A stretch of 64,000 nt of DNA. Source: JBGMEA01 sp963674555 (GTDB lineage: Bacteria > Bacillota > Clostridia > Eubacteriales > Anaerofustaceae). A model generated the notes under the pieces. It was not told the origin of the DNA, searched no databases, and saw only the letters and a list, made by a program, of their open reading frames with translations. The translations under genes and the position numbers were made by a program. The DNA is taken from the NCBI GenBank assembly GCA_963674555.1, contig OY771429.1, forward strand, positions 558,001-622,000, in the 5' to 3' direction. Numbering within the stretch: the stretch's first letter is position 1; each line of letters opens with the position of its first letter. Positions 45,196 to 53,000 of this stretch are shown piece after piece.

Positions 45196-46332
45196 ATGAT
45201 AAACAAAGCATATTCCGATGAAGCGCGTAGGGTCCGGCGTGATCTTCATATGATACCGGAAATTGGATTCGAAGAATACAAAACACAAAAATATATTACG
45301 GATTATTTAACGGTACTGAATCTTTCTTACGAGATAGTAGCAAAAACCGGTGTCGTATGCTTTATTGATATGCATCAAGACACAACTATAGCATTAAGAA
45401 GCGACATAGACGGTCTTTCTATAAATGAGCAAAACGATGTAGATTACAAATCAAAACACGAAGGTTATATGCATGCATGCGGTCACGACGGTCATGTAGC
45501 GATGTTGTTAACATATGCGAAATATATAATTGCTGAAAAAATCCAACTACAAAATAATATCCTGCTGGTTTTTCAACCCGCTGAAGAAGGACCCGGTGGT
45601 GCGCAAAAGATTATTGAAGAAGGATTATTGAAAAAATATGATGTGAGCCACGTCTTTGCTTTTCATCTTTCACCCGATTATCCTTATGGAATGATCGCAA
45701 CAAAATCAGGCGAGTTTTTCGCATCGAGCATAGAATTTTATATTGATATCAAAGGACGATCCGCTCACGGCGCCCAGCCGCAGAACGGTAAAGATTCGAT
45801 CCTCATCGGTGCTCAACTTGTTACAGCCTTACATAGTATGACGATGAAAGATTTCAACCCTTTGGAAGATTATTTACTACATATCGGAACTTTCAACGGC
45901 GGAGATCGTTTAAATATTATTGCGGGAGAAACCCGTATTACGGGTATTATTCGTACGTTCAATAAAGAAACACAAACAAAGATCGTGGAAAGGATGCAAA
46001 AAATATGCGAAGGATTTGCTTTATCCTCCGGATCTGAAATCGAGTTAAAAATCAAGTATATGTATCCTTCGATCATCCATGATGAGGATCTTCTGAATAA
46101 AGTCCTACCTATTCTCGCTGATCGTTTCGTGCTCGCGAAAAAAACTATGTTAGCGGAAGATTTCTCATATTACACAAAAGAGATTCCTTCACTCTTTATG
46201 TTACTCGGTATCAATAAAAACGAAGACTCTTACCCGCTACACAGTGACCATTTCAATTTTGATGAAAACATATTAGCCGTGGGTATTGAAACCTACATTC
46301 AGATATCACAATTAAATTTCTTTAGTGCATAG
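45196..46332 (+). CDS. M20D amidohydrolase, probable N-acetyldiaminopimelate deacetylase
   Basis: 378 residues, same length as Bacillus DapL (YkuR). Metallopeptidase family M20D: metal ligands in H-A-C-G-H-D-G-H (about 94-101), Glu pair in Q-P-A-E-E-G-P-G-G-A (about 131-140), and a late M-L-A-E-D-F (about 315). The N-terminus R-R-D-L-H-M-I-P-E-I-G-F-E-E and Q-P-A-E-E-G-P-G-G-A are as I remember in DapL. It is divergent from the dapH-containing operon, which needs such a deacetylase. So DapL is likely, but other N-acyl amino acid hydrolases cannot be excluded. GGAG precedes the ATG. Confidence 0.82.
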   Translation: MINKAYSDEARRVRRDLHMIPEIGFEEYKTQKYITDYLTVLNLSYEIVAKTGVVCFIDMHQDTTIALRSDIDGLSINEQNDVDYKSKHEGYMHACGHDGHVAMLLTYAKYIIAEKIQLQNNILLVFQPAEEGPGGAQKIIEEGLLKKYDVSHVFAFHLSPDYPYGMIATKSGEFFASSIEFYIDIKGRSAHGAQPQNGKDSILIGAQLVTALHSMTMKDFNPLEDYLLHIGTFNGGDRLNIIAGETRITGIIRTFNKETQTKIVERMQKICEGFALSSGSEIELKIKYMYPSIIHDEDLLNKVLPILADRFVLAKKTMLAEDFSYYTKEIPSLFMLLGINKNEDSYPLHSDHFNFDENILAVGIETYIQISQLNFFSA

Positions 46333-46343
46333 AAGGAGCAACA

Positions 46344-47525
46344 ATGTTCAATATCATTTCTGAAGCCCAAAATCTTCAAGAAGAGATCGTACAGTGGAGA
46401 AGGCATATCCATCAACACCCTGAAGTCGGTATGGATCTGAAGGACACCGTAGATTTTGTGTGTAGTAAACTGGATTCATTCGATGTGGTTTATGAAAGAT
46501 TAAATGACTATGGTGTTGTCGCATCGGTAAAAGGATATGCTGACGGAAAAACCGTAGCCATTCGAGCTGATATGGATGCTTTGACTTCCGATGAAGAATC
46601 CGGACTATCTTTTCAATCTGTCAATAACGGCAAAGCGCACTTATGCGGACACGACGGGCATACCGCCATGTTGCTCGGTGCTGCAAAACTATTGAATTTA
46701 CACAGAGACGTTTTTGAAGGTACTGTTAAACTTATCTTCCAACCCGGTGAAGAAATCGGTTTAGGCGCAAAAACCTTGATCGAAGAACATGATGTTCTGT
46801 TAGATGTAGAAGCGATCTTCGGTTTGCACCTAACAACTCCGGCACCGACGGGATATATATTCTATACAGAAGGACCTTCCCAAGCATCAATGGCGAAATT
46901 TGATATCGAGATCATCGGAGCTGGAGCGCACGGAGCCATGCCGCATTCTTCGATCGATCCGATCGTAATCGCTTCGGAACTTGTTTCTGCTTTACAAACA
47001 ATCGTATCGCGAAATATCGACCCCGCAGTTCCGGCTGTGGTTACAATCGGTATGATAAGTGGAGGTACGGCTTTCAATATTATTCCCGATTCCGTTAAAC
47101 TCAAAGGAACATTTCGTGCGATCAAATCGGAAACTACGCAAATGATCCAAAAACGAATAGAAGCCTTAACGAACGGTATCTGTAATGCTTACAGCGCTGA
47201 AAACAAAATGGATTTTCAAATACTTACACCTGCACTTGAAAACCCGAAAAATATGATGGACATCGCAGTAGAATCTGCTGCAAAGATCGTAGGAGATCAT
47301 ATTATCAATAACACCGAGCCGATCATGGCAGGCGAAGATTTCGCTTTCTACATGCAGAAAGTCCCCGGATGTTTTATATCGCTTGGCGCAGGTTCGATAA
47401 AAGATGGATGCACCTATCCGATGCACAACCCTAAAGTAAAATTCAACGAAGATGTTTTTTGGATCGGTACTGCATTACATGTACAAGTAGCACTTGACAT
47501 GCTCTCAGCAGATACTATTATCTGA
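46344..47525 (+). CDS. M20D amidohydrolase (hippurate/IAA-amide hydrolase-like)
   Basis: 393 residues, a paralogue of the preceding gene, 11 bases after it. Same metal motifs: C-G-H-D-G-H-T-A-M-L-L-G (about 97-108), Q-P-G-E-E-I-G-L-G-A (about 134-143), and M-A-G-E-D-F-A-F-Y (about 331-339). Here the Q-P-A-E-E-G-P-G-G of the neighbour is altered, so this copy is probably not a second DapL. Enzymes of this type remove acyl groups from amino acids or peptides. Substrate unknown; a role in recycling or salvage of acylated amino acids is inference. Confidence 0.85.
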   Translation: MFNIISEAQNLQEEIVQWRRHIHQHPEVGMDLKDTVDFVCSKLDSFDVVYERLNDYGVVASVKGYADGKTVAIRADMDALTSDEESGLSFQSVNNGKAHLCGHDGHTAMLLGAAKLLNLHRDVFEGTVKLIFQPGEEIGLGAKTLIEEHDVLLDVEAIFGLHLTTPAPTGYIFYTEGPSQASMAKFDIEIIGAGAHGAMPHSSIDPIVIASELVSALQTIVSRNIDPAVPAVVTIGMISGGTAFNIIPDSVKLKGTFRAIKSETTQMIQKRIEALTNGICNAYSAENKMDFQILTPALENPKNMMDIAVESAAKIVGDHIINNTEPIMAGEDFAFYMQKVPGCFISLGAGSIKDGCTYPMHNPKVKFNEDVFWIGTALHVQVALDMLSADTII

Positions 47526-47551
47526 TCAAATATTAAATTCTAAAAGCACAA

Positions 47552-47586
47552 CAAAAAAACTTCCGGTAAAACCCGGAAGTTTTTAT
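47552..47586. terminator. Bidirectional terminator
   Basis: ACTTCCGG (47559-47566) and CCGGAAGT (47573-47580), extended by A-T pairs, with runs of A and T outside. Between the M20 pair and the convergent TetR gene. Confidence 0.88.
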
Positions 47587-47599
47587 ATATTTCATATAA

Positions 47600-48250
47600 T
47601 CAGATCAAGAACTTGACTGTTGAATAATCAACTTGTCTGAAGATCTCTTCTGCTCTTTTAACATTTTGTAAAATCAATTTAATATCAACACCGGCTAATC
47701 TCACTGAAATCGTAGCAAGGAAGTTGATAAAATCCTTACTCTTTTCAGGATCCAATCTGTCGTATCTGTCCATCAATAATTCACGACGTGCTCCGTATTC
47801 TGCGATCATCAATCTTCTGAAGATCGATTCTGTGATATCGATATCGAATGTACGAATGATATCCATCAATTCATTCCCGATTAAATCGTTTGCATCAGCT
47901 TCTACAAGTTGATTGATGAAGATTTCTTTATACAATTCTCTGTTTTTGTCATTACTCAACATAATCGTATAAAAAATTCTTGTAAAGATAATATGTCTTT
48001 GGAGAGGATTTTCGATCAAATTTGATGCCTGTTCGTCGATACATGTTCTGATATTATCAATGAACTGCGTATATACGATCGATAGTATGTCATTCTTTTT
48101 AAAGTAATAATTTACAAGTCCGATCGGCACTTTAGCATCAGCCGCGATTTTTTCAATCGTAGCACTTTTGTACCCATGTTGATAAAACATTTTTTTGGCA
48201 GATTGAAAGATTCTTTCCCTGGTTTCAATCCCTTTCTTATAAGTCGCCAT
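47600..48250 (-). CDS. TetR/AcrR family transcriptional regulator
   Basis: 216 residues from the ATG at 48250 (GTGGGTGAG a few bases upstream); the frame is open for 21 more codons without a better start. N-terminal helix-turn-helix with T-R-E-R-I-F-Q-S-A-K-K-M-F-Y-Q-H-G-Y-x-x-A-T-I-E-K-I-A-x-x-A (about 10-40) and G-L-V-N-Y-Y-F (about 48-54). The C-terminal part shows no recognisable ligand domain. No clear target; the neighbours are the M20 pair and the vWA/MoxR operon. Confidence 0.88.
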   Translation of the reverse strand: MATYKKGIETRERIFQSAKKMFYQHGYKSATIEKIAADAKVPIGLVNYYFKKNDILSIVYTQFIDNIRTCIDEQASNLIENPLQRHIIFTRIFYTIMLSNDKNRELYKEIFINQLVEADANDLIGNELMDIIRTFDIDITESIFRRLMIAEYGARRELLMDRYDRLDPEKSKDFINFLATISVRLAGVDIKLILQNVKRAEEIFRQVDYSTVKFLI

Positions 48251-48402
48251 TTTCTCACCCACTTCTTTAAATTTCGTATACGCCATTATAGCACAAACAA
48301 AATGTACAGACAACAGCTTTATACAATATTTTATAAGTTATTGAAAAAAAAGTTGAATATGTTAATTCAACCGCCGCTTATAATCAAGATTCGTCGTAAA
48401 TA

Positions 48403-50175
48403 TCATAAAATATCGATTTGTTTTCTCAAATATTGACCGACGATATTTGAGAAATTAGCGATGTTATGGATGTACGCAAAATCTCTTCCGAAGATTTTTT
48501 TTTCCGCGATTAAATCTTTTTCGTCTCCTGCAAATACCCCCAGAACAGAGATGCCTTTGCTTCGCGCTGACCTTACTTCATGCGCTGTATCATTGATCGC
48601 CACGTCTCCGCTGTAGTGTTGAGGATTTCTGCTGTTTGGTCGATTGATATTGATGTCGTTTGGACGTCCGTCACTGAGTACGATCAAGATCTTATTCTCT
48701 TCCTCGCGCTTTAAAAGTCCGTCAACAGCGGCTTTGATAGCTAAACCGTCTCTGTTGTTCGATGAAGCGGTATATTCAAACAATCTGTCGTTGATCCTTC
48801 TATCATCATCGTATTTTCGGAATCTCCTCATAATGGTATAATCCCAAAAACTGCAAAAACTCATGACTCTGGTCGGTATACCCATACTGCTCATCGCTTC
48901 GCTTATGATATATCCTTGCATTGCGACCTCAGCTTGTCTGGAGCTTTGTGAGCCGCTCGCATCCATCAATATGTCTACGACAAAATCAAGTCGGTTGTTT
49001 TTAATTGTTTTACGGAAAAGTGACCCTTTCGCCGATTTGTCGATGCGCCACAACTGTGAAGAAACCAAACGACCATGATCCGCGGGAACTTCATCTATTT
49101 GATTGCGGAGCACAAATGCTTTTCGAATGATATCGGATAAAACAGCGATATTTCTTTTAACGAGTCTATGATGTCTGTAATAAACCATCTTGTTTTTTTC
49201 GTACTGTTTTGCCGCGTATTTATACTGATAATTTACCGCTTGATTTCCATGCAAGATACCATCAGTAAAATATATACTGCAATCGGAATGTATACCTCTG
49301 CATAAAGAACGATCGATGCGTTCCGACTCTTGATCCGTTAAATATGAAGGACCGTAATTCAGCGCAACGTAGGTATCCATTTTTTTCAGAGATTCTTCAT
49401 CAATACATATGATCGTAGCGGAATCAGTTTGATCTGTTTCTTGTTGCTGTTCAGGCTGAAAATTTGAGATTTGTTGAGACAACTGCTCTAAATGTCTATC
49501 TAAGTGTTCCCCGTATAATTCATCCGTTAGTGATAATTCTTCGTTTTCGAATAATTTCTCATTCGGAACAGCCAATACATCAGCGAGAGTTCCGTGTGTT
49601 CTTTCAAAAGAACGATCGATATAAGTATTATAGATCCTATCGACCGTTTCAATAATATCCATCGTATCGGCGTTCGTTGAGAGGTTCAGAATATTTTTTG
49701 TGATCGTGACCACATTCTGAGCACCAACATATTTTTCACCATATAGATATTCTTTGATCAAAGCTAATCTGACTTGTCCCAACAAGGAAGATGCTAATCT
49801 GCCGAAATCCATTTCAGCGATATCTTCAAAAGCCTTTTTACGTATAGACTTAACGCCTTTACGTTCTCTTTCGATATTCAAATATACGGCTGATTCAATG
49901 CAAAGTTGGGCAATGTTCAGAATTATGGATTCATCAGCTCCTAAAAAAACTTTCTTTGCTAAATACAACATGATTTGTCTGCGATCGAAATATTTGTCCA
50001 ATGCTCCTTGTAAAATGGCATCGTACAAAGCTATGTATTTAGATCGTTCAAATGCGTCAATATCGATTTTAGTTGTAAGATCATAGTTGCCGCTAACAGA
50101 CCAGATCAAATTTCTGATCCTGTTTTCAAGCTCCAGCTCATATTCTCTTATATCAAGTGATCTATCACGGTTCAT
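48403..50175 (-). CDS. vWA-domain protein paired with a MoxR-type ATPase
   Basis: 590 residues. The C-terminal third (about 395-585) is a von Willebrand factor A domain with the metal site D-A-S-G-S (405-409) and V-L-S-D-G-R-P-N-D (about 503-511). The N-terminal 380 residues are helical and charged, not recognised; a Gln/Glu-rich spacer is near 225-250. Resembles NorD/CobT-like partners of MoxR ATPases, which insert metals or remodel protein complexes. No signal peptide or membrane segment. It starts 12 bases after the ATPase gene, so it is the last gene of gpsA-membrane-ATPase-vWA. Target complex unknown. Confidence 0.82.
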   Translation of the reverse strand: MNRDRSLDIREYELELENRIRNLIWSVSGNYDLTTKIDIDAFERSKYIALYDAILQGALDKYFDRRQIMLYLAKKVFLGADESIILNIAQLCIESAVYLNIERERKGVKSIRKKAFEDIAEMDFGRLASSLLGQVRLALIKEYLYGEKYVGAQNVVTITKNILNLSTNADTMDIIETVDRIYNTYIDRSFERTHGTLADVLAVPNEKLFENEELSLTDELYGEHLDRHLEQLSQQISNFQPEQQQETDQTDSATIICIDEESLKKMDTYVALNYGPSYLTDQESERIDRSLCRGIHSDCSIYFTDGILHGNQAVNYQYKYAAKQYEKNKMVYYRHHRLVKRNIAVLSDIIRKAFVLRNQIDEVPADHGRLVSSQLWRIDKSAKGSLFRKTIKNNRLDFVVDILMDASGSQSSRQAEVAMQGYIISEAMSSMGIPTRVMSFCSFWDYTIMRRFRKYDDDRRINDRLFEYTASSNNRDGLAIKAAVDGLLKREEENKILIVLSDGRPNDININRPNSRNPQHYSGDVAINDTAHEVRSARSKGISVLGVFAGDEKDLIAEKKIFGRDFAYIHNIANFSNIVGQYLRKQIDIL

Positions 50176-50187
50176 GCACTACCTGCT

Positions 50188-51105
50188 TTAATCGAATATA
50201 TCTTTACTTTCCCACTCAGACGGTATCCTTGTCAATACAAGATCATCAATGATCTCACGTTCAAAAATATCAAAGCTCTTATTCGTGATCCCCATCTTTA
50301 TAGCAACTGACGGACGCAGACCTGCCTGCACCGTCCTCAAGGAGGCTAAGAGACCTCTTAGATCAAGGGGTTTCGTTGAGATCTCGCCGTTCGATGCTTT
50401 TAATTGGAGATCGAGGAACAGTCCTGAAAACTGCAATAAACTTTCTACTTTTGCCGTCGGGAACATATCTTGCATCAGTCGCATCAATGTTTCTTGCGAC
50501 ACTTCCGGCATTTCAATGACCAAAAAACGCGAAACCAGTGCCTCGTTCAATTCTTTTGTTCCGGCATACCCATAATTCATCGTTGCGATAAAACGCGTTG
50601 CTTCATTTAAAACGATCTTTTCATATCCCGGGATGTCGATGATCCTACGATGATCCAATGTGGAATGCAGTACGGATACAGCATCGTTTTTTGCCATATT
50701 GATTTCATCGAAAATTCCAAACCCTCCATTGAGCGCACACTGATAAACCGGACCTTTGCGTAGTTTCACTTCATTATCTTCAAATGTATCTGTACCGATC
50801 AATGAAGCACTGTCCGTATTGATATTAAATGACACATTATAAGAAGGCCTATTGAAAGCATAAGCAAGATTATCCGATAGAACATTTTTTCCCGTTGCTT
50901 TTGGACCGCTAAGTAATATATTCTCACCCTGCAAGAGCGCAGCGATCCCCATTTCCCATATCTCTTTTCCGTAAAAAACGAAATACGGTTCCACTACCCG
51001 ATCTTTTACCTCATCCGAAAGCGAAAAGCGTTCTCTAAATCGCCTGAGATCTTCGATCAGATTATTATTGACATCCTGTTCGTGTAATATTTTAAAAATA
51101 TCTAT
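50188..51105 (-). CDS. MoxR-type AAA+ ATPase with a probable non-AUG start
   Basis: Read as 305 residues from ATA at 51105. AAA+ motifs: Walker A G-P-K-A-T-G-K-N (with Asn after the Lys), Walker B G-I-F-D-E-I-N-M, sensor 1 A-T-M-N-Y-G, Arg finger region S-R-F-L-V-I. The first normal start in frame is GTG at 50994 (268 residues), but it has only a distant GAGGT. A perfect AGGAGGT (51120-51114) lies 8 bases before ATA 51105-51103 and 5 before ATC 51108-51106, and the 37 codons between are open and protein-like (F-K-I-L-H-E-Q-D, L-R-R-F-R-E-R-F-S-L-S-D-E-V). ATA overlaps the TAG stop of the previous gene as ATAG. The vWA partner follows by 12 bases. Confidence 0.75.
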   Translation of the reverse strand: MDIFKILHEQDVNNNLIEDLRRFRERFSLSDEVKDRVVEPYFVFYGKEIWEMGIAALLQGENILLSGPKATGKNVLSDNLAYAFNRPSYNVSFNINTDSASLIGTDTFEDNEVKLRKGPVYQCALNGGFGIFDEINMAKNDAVSVLHSTLDHRRIIDIPGYEKIVLNEATRFIATMNYGYAGTKELNEALVSRFLVIEMPEVSQETLMRLMQDMFPTAKVESLLQFSGLFLDLQLKASNGEISTKPLDLRGLLASLRTVQAGLRPSVAIKMGITNKSFDIFEREIIDDLVLTRIPSEWESKDIFD

Positions 51106-51518
51106 GATTCTTTACCTCCTGTCTCTTGCGTTGTTTTCGTAAAACGATCATGCAGTACCATAACCGCATATAAACCGGATGCAGATGCTATAATTTGAAA
51201 GACATTGAAATCATAATCACTTTGTTTCGCCGCAAAATACTCATAAAGAATAATCCCCAGGAAAAACGCGTAAATGATATAATATAATATACGTGTTTCC
51301 TTCAAAGGATATTGGATAAAATGTACAATGCTGATCAATAAAAAACATACGCCTATGCTGAAAAAAAACACCGGTAACACCGTAAGAAATTGACGAGCAA
51401 TATTCAAATCGATCAAAGATGTGCGACGCAAAGCCATCACTGCACCTGCAAAAATGAATGCAGCTACACAAGTGTATATGTACTTTTTAACAAGTGTCAT
51501 CTGTTTATGAGAATTCAT
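51102..51518 (-). CDS. Four-helix membrane protein of unknown function
   Basis: 138 residues with four membrane helices (about 12-30, 42-66, 76-94 and 105-122). Cytoplasmic ends are short and basic. No family recognised. The start overlaps the gpsA end by 14 bases and its last codons contain the AGGAGG Shine-Dalgarno of the ATPase gene, so it is translated within the same message. It might anchor or be served by the ATPase/vWA pair, but nothing in the sequence proves it. Confidence 0.7.
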   Translation of the reverse strand: MNSHKQMTLVKKYIYTCVAAFIFAGAVMALRRTSLIDLNIARQFLTVLPVFFFSIGVCFLLISIVHFIQYPLKETRILYYIIYAFFLGIILYEYFAAKQSDYDFNVFQIIASASGLYAVMVLHDRFTKTTQETGGKES

Positions 51519-52467
51519 CTTTTAAACTTCGAAGAAACAAGTCGGATATTACTTGCCTCGGATCCTTTCCGTAATGTATCGTCTCGAAAACGCCTGTGCT
51601 TATAGGCAATTCGACACCGTATTTTATTTTCAAATTCATTAAAGCTTTCGATGTTTCCGCTCCTTCAGCCAAATGAGCAAAAGGTTCTTTTGTGACCAAA
51701 ACCTCACCGTAATGCCTGTTATGGCTGTTTTGAGAAAAGAGTGTTGCTTCATAGTCGCCCAGATGTGCTAACCCATAAGCGGTCAAACTATTCCCGCCCA
51801 TCGCTTCGATCAACCTGGATATTTCTCTGGCACCTCTTGCCATCAATGCACCTTTCAATGAAGTAAGGTCCAATCCGTCCAAAATACCCGCGGCGATACC
51901 GATCACGTTTTTGGTTGCCGCACCGACTTCCGTTCCAATCAAATCCGTTCCGTAATAAAAACGGATCAAGTCCGATGCAAAAGCATGCACCAATTCTATT
52001 TTAAGATCCGAATGATCCGAATCGATCACCATACAATTCGGTTTATCCGCAACAAAGTCCTGCACGTGCCCCGGACCGACCCATACAGCAGTCTTGACGC
52101 GATCTCCAAGAACTTCATGGATTACTTGTGTAAGGCGTAAGCCTGTGTTATTCTCCAAACCTTTCATGCACAAAACAATGGTTTTTCCGTCAATCGGATA
52201 AGAACCCAGTGTATGCGCAAAAGCACGCAAGTTTTGCGAACTGATCGATATGACCATGATCTCACAATGCTCGATCGCTTCTTGCATATCCGTGGTTATA
52301 CAAACACGCTCATTCAATTCCAAGTAATTATTTTTTCTTTCATTTTGCAATATCTTTAAATGGGCAGACGATTCCCGTCCCCACAATTTTACCTCATGGT
52401 CTATCCTATCCAAATACCATGCAATGAATGTACCCCATCTTCCACACCCCATCACACTGATCTTCAT
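51505..52467 (-). CDS. gpsA: Glycerol-3-phosphate dehydrogenase (NAD(P)+)
   Basis: 320 residues from the ATG at 52467 (GGAG nine bases upstream); a TTG five codons earlier is less likely. GpsA makes sn-glycerol 3-phosphate from dihydroxyacetone phosphate for phospholipids. Rossmann motif G-C-G-R-W-G-T (7-13); C-M-K-G-L (about 103-107); V-G-P-G-H (about 131-135); catalytic Lys region G-A-A-T-K-N-V-I-G-I-A-A-G (about 183-195). First gene of the unit with the membrane, ATPase and vWA genes. It ends just where the next gene starts. Confidence 0.94.
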   Translation of the reverse strand: MKISVMGCGRWGTFIAWYLDRIDHEVKLWGRESSAHLKILQNERKNNYLELNERVCITTDMQEAIEHCEIMVISISSQNLRAFAHTLGSYPIDGKTIVLCMKGLENNTGLRLTQVIHEVLGDRVKTAVWVGPGHVQDFVADKPNCMVIDSDHSDLKIELVHAFASDLIRFYYGTDLIGTEVGAATKNVIGIAAGILDGLDLTSLKGALMARGAREISRLIEAMGGNSLTAYGLAHLGDYEATLFSQNSHNRHYGEVLVTKEPFAHLAEGAETSKALMNLKIKYGVELPISTGVFETIHYGKDPRQVISDLFLRSLKDEFS

Positions 52468-52545
52468 ATCGATATGCTCCAATCGTTTTTATCAACCGTT
52501 ACGCCTATTATATCACAGCATTTAAAAGGTACAATCTAGCGATAG

Positions 52546-52582
52546 AAAACAAAAAAAGCAGGTTCCCTGCTTTTTTTGTTTT
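52546..52582. terminator. Bidirectional terminator with long A/T stem
   Basis: A perfect 17-bp inverted repeat (52546-52562 with 52566-52582), 3-base loop, with A-runs and T-runs inside the arms. It serves the ylbF-family gene on the minus strand and separates it from gpsA. Confidence 0.8.
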
Positions 52583-52616
52583 CTAATACTCAACTTATCT
52601 TTATGCAGCATATAGG

Positions 52617-52985
52617 TTATTCATCAATTTGATCGGGGATGATTTTCAGGAAGCTGACATCCAAAGACGCCGCTTCTGAAATTGCTTTTGAAACATCCTC
52701 CATGATCCTTGAAAAATACATTTGAGATTGAATGAAATCATTTACTACCGAAATGCCCGATATCGCTGTATATAAGGCGTTAAACTTATCAATCATTTCG
52801 CTGTCGGGTTCCTGTCCAAGCATTTGAGCTGTACTGATCTGCACTTGCGCTGTAATAAAATCTTTAGCCATTTGTGCATGTTTCGGATCAGCTTCTAATG
52901 TTTCGGCTGCTTTTTTGTAATTTTGAAATTCTGTGGAAGATTGTATAGCTTTTACCAATCTGTCCAATTCATCATAAATATTCAT
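52617..52985 (-). CDS. YlbF/YmcA family protein
   Basis: 122 residues, all helical, no membrane segment. YlbF-family (DUF964) proteins form complexes that guide RNase Y and affect sporulation, competence and biofilm formation in Bacillus. Visible family features: I-Y-D-E-L-D-R-L-V-K-A-I (2-13), E-F-Q-N-Y-K-K-A (19-26), and the C-terminal helix with F-I-Q-S-Q-M-Y-F-S-R-I-M. It lies 15 bases after rnjA, so two RNA-decay related genes adjoin. Which of the Bacillus paralogues it corresponds to is unclear. Confidence 0.85.
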   Translation of the reverse strand: MNIYDELDRLVKAIQSSTEFQNYKKAAETLEADPKHAQMAKDFITAQVQISTAQMLGQEPDSEMIDKFNALYTAISGISVVNDFIQSQMYFSRIMEDVSKAISEAASLDVSFLKIIPDQIDE

Positions 52986-53000
52986 TTGAGGTCATCCTCC

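Noticed and set aside
49464..50086. Open plus-strand frames opposite the vWA and other large genes
   Set aside because: These are antisense shadows: no ribosome sites, no family similarity, and codon patterns forced by the real gene on the other strand.
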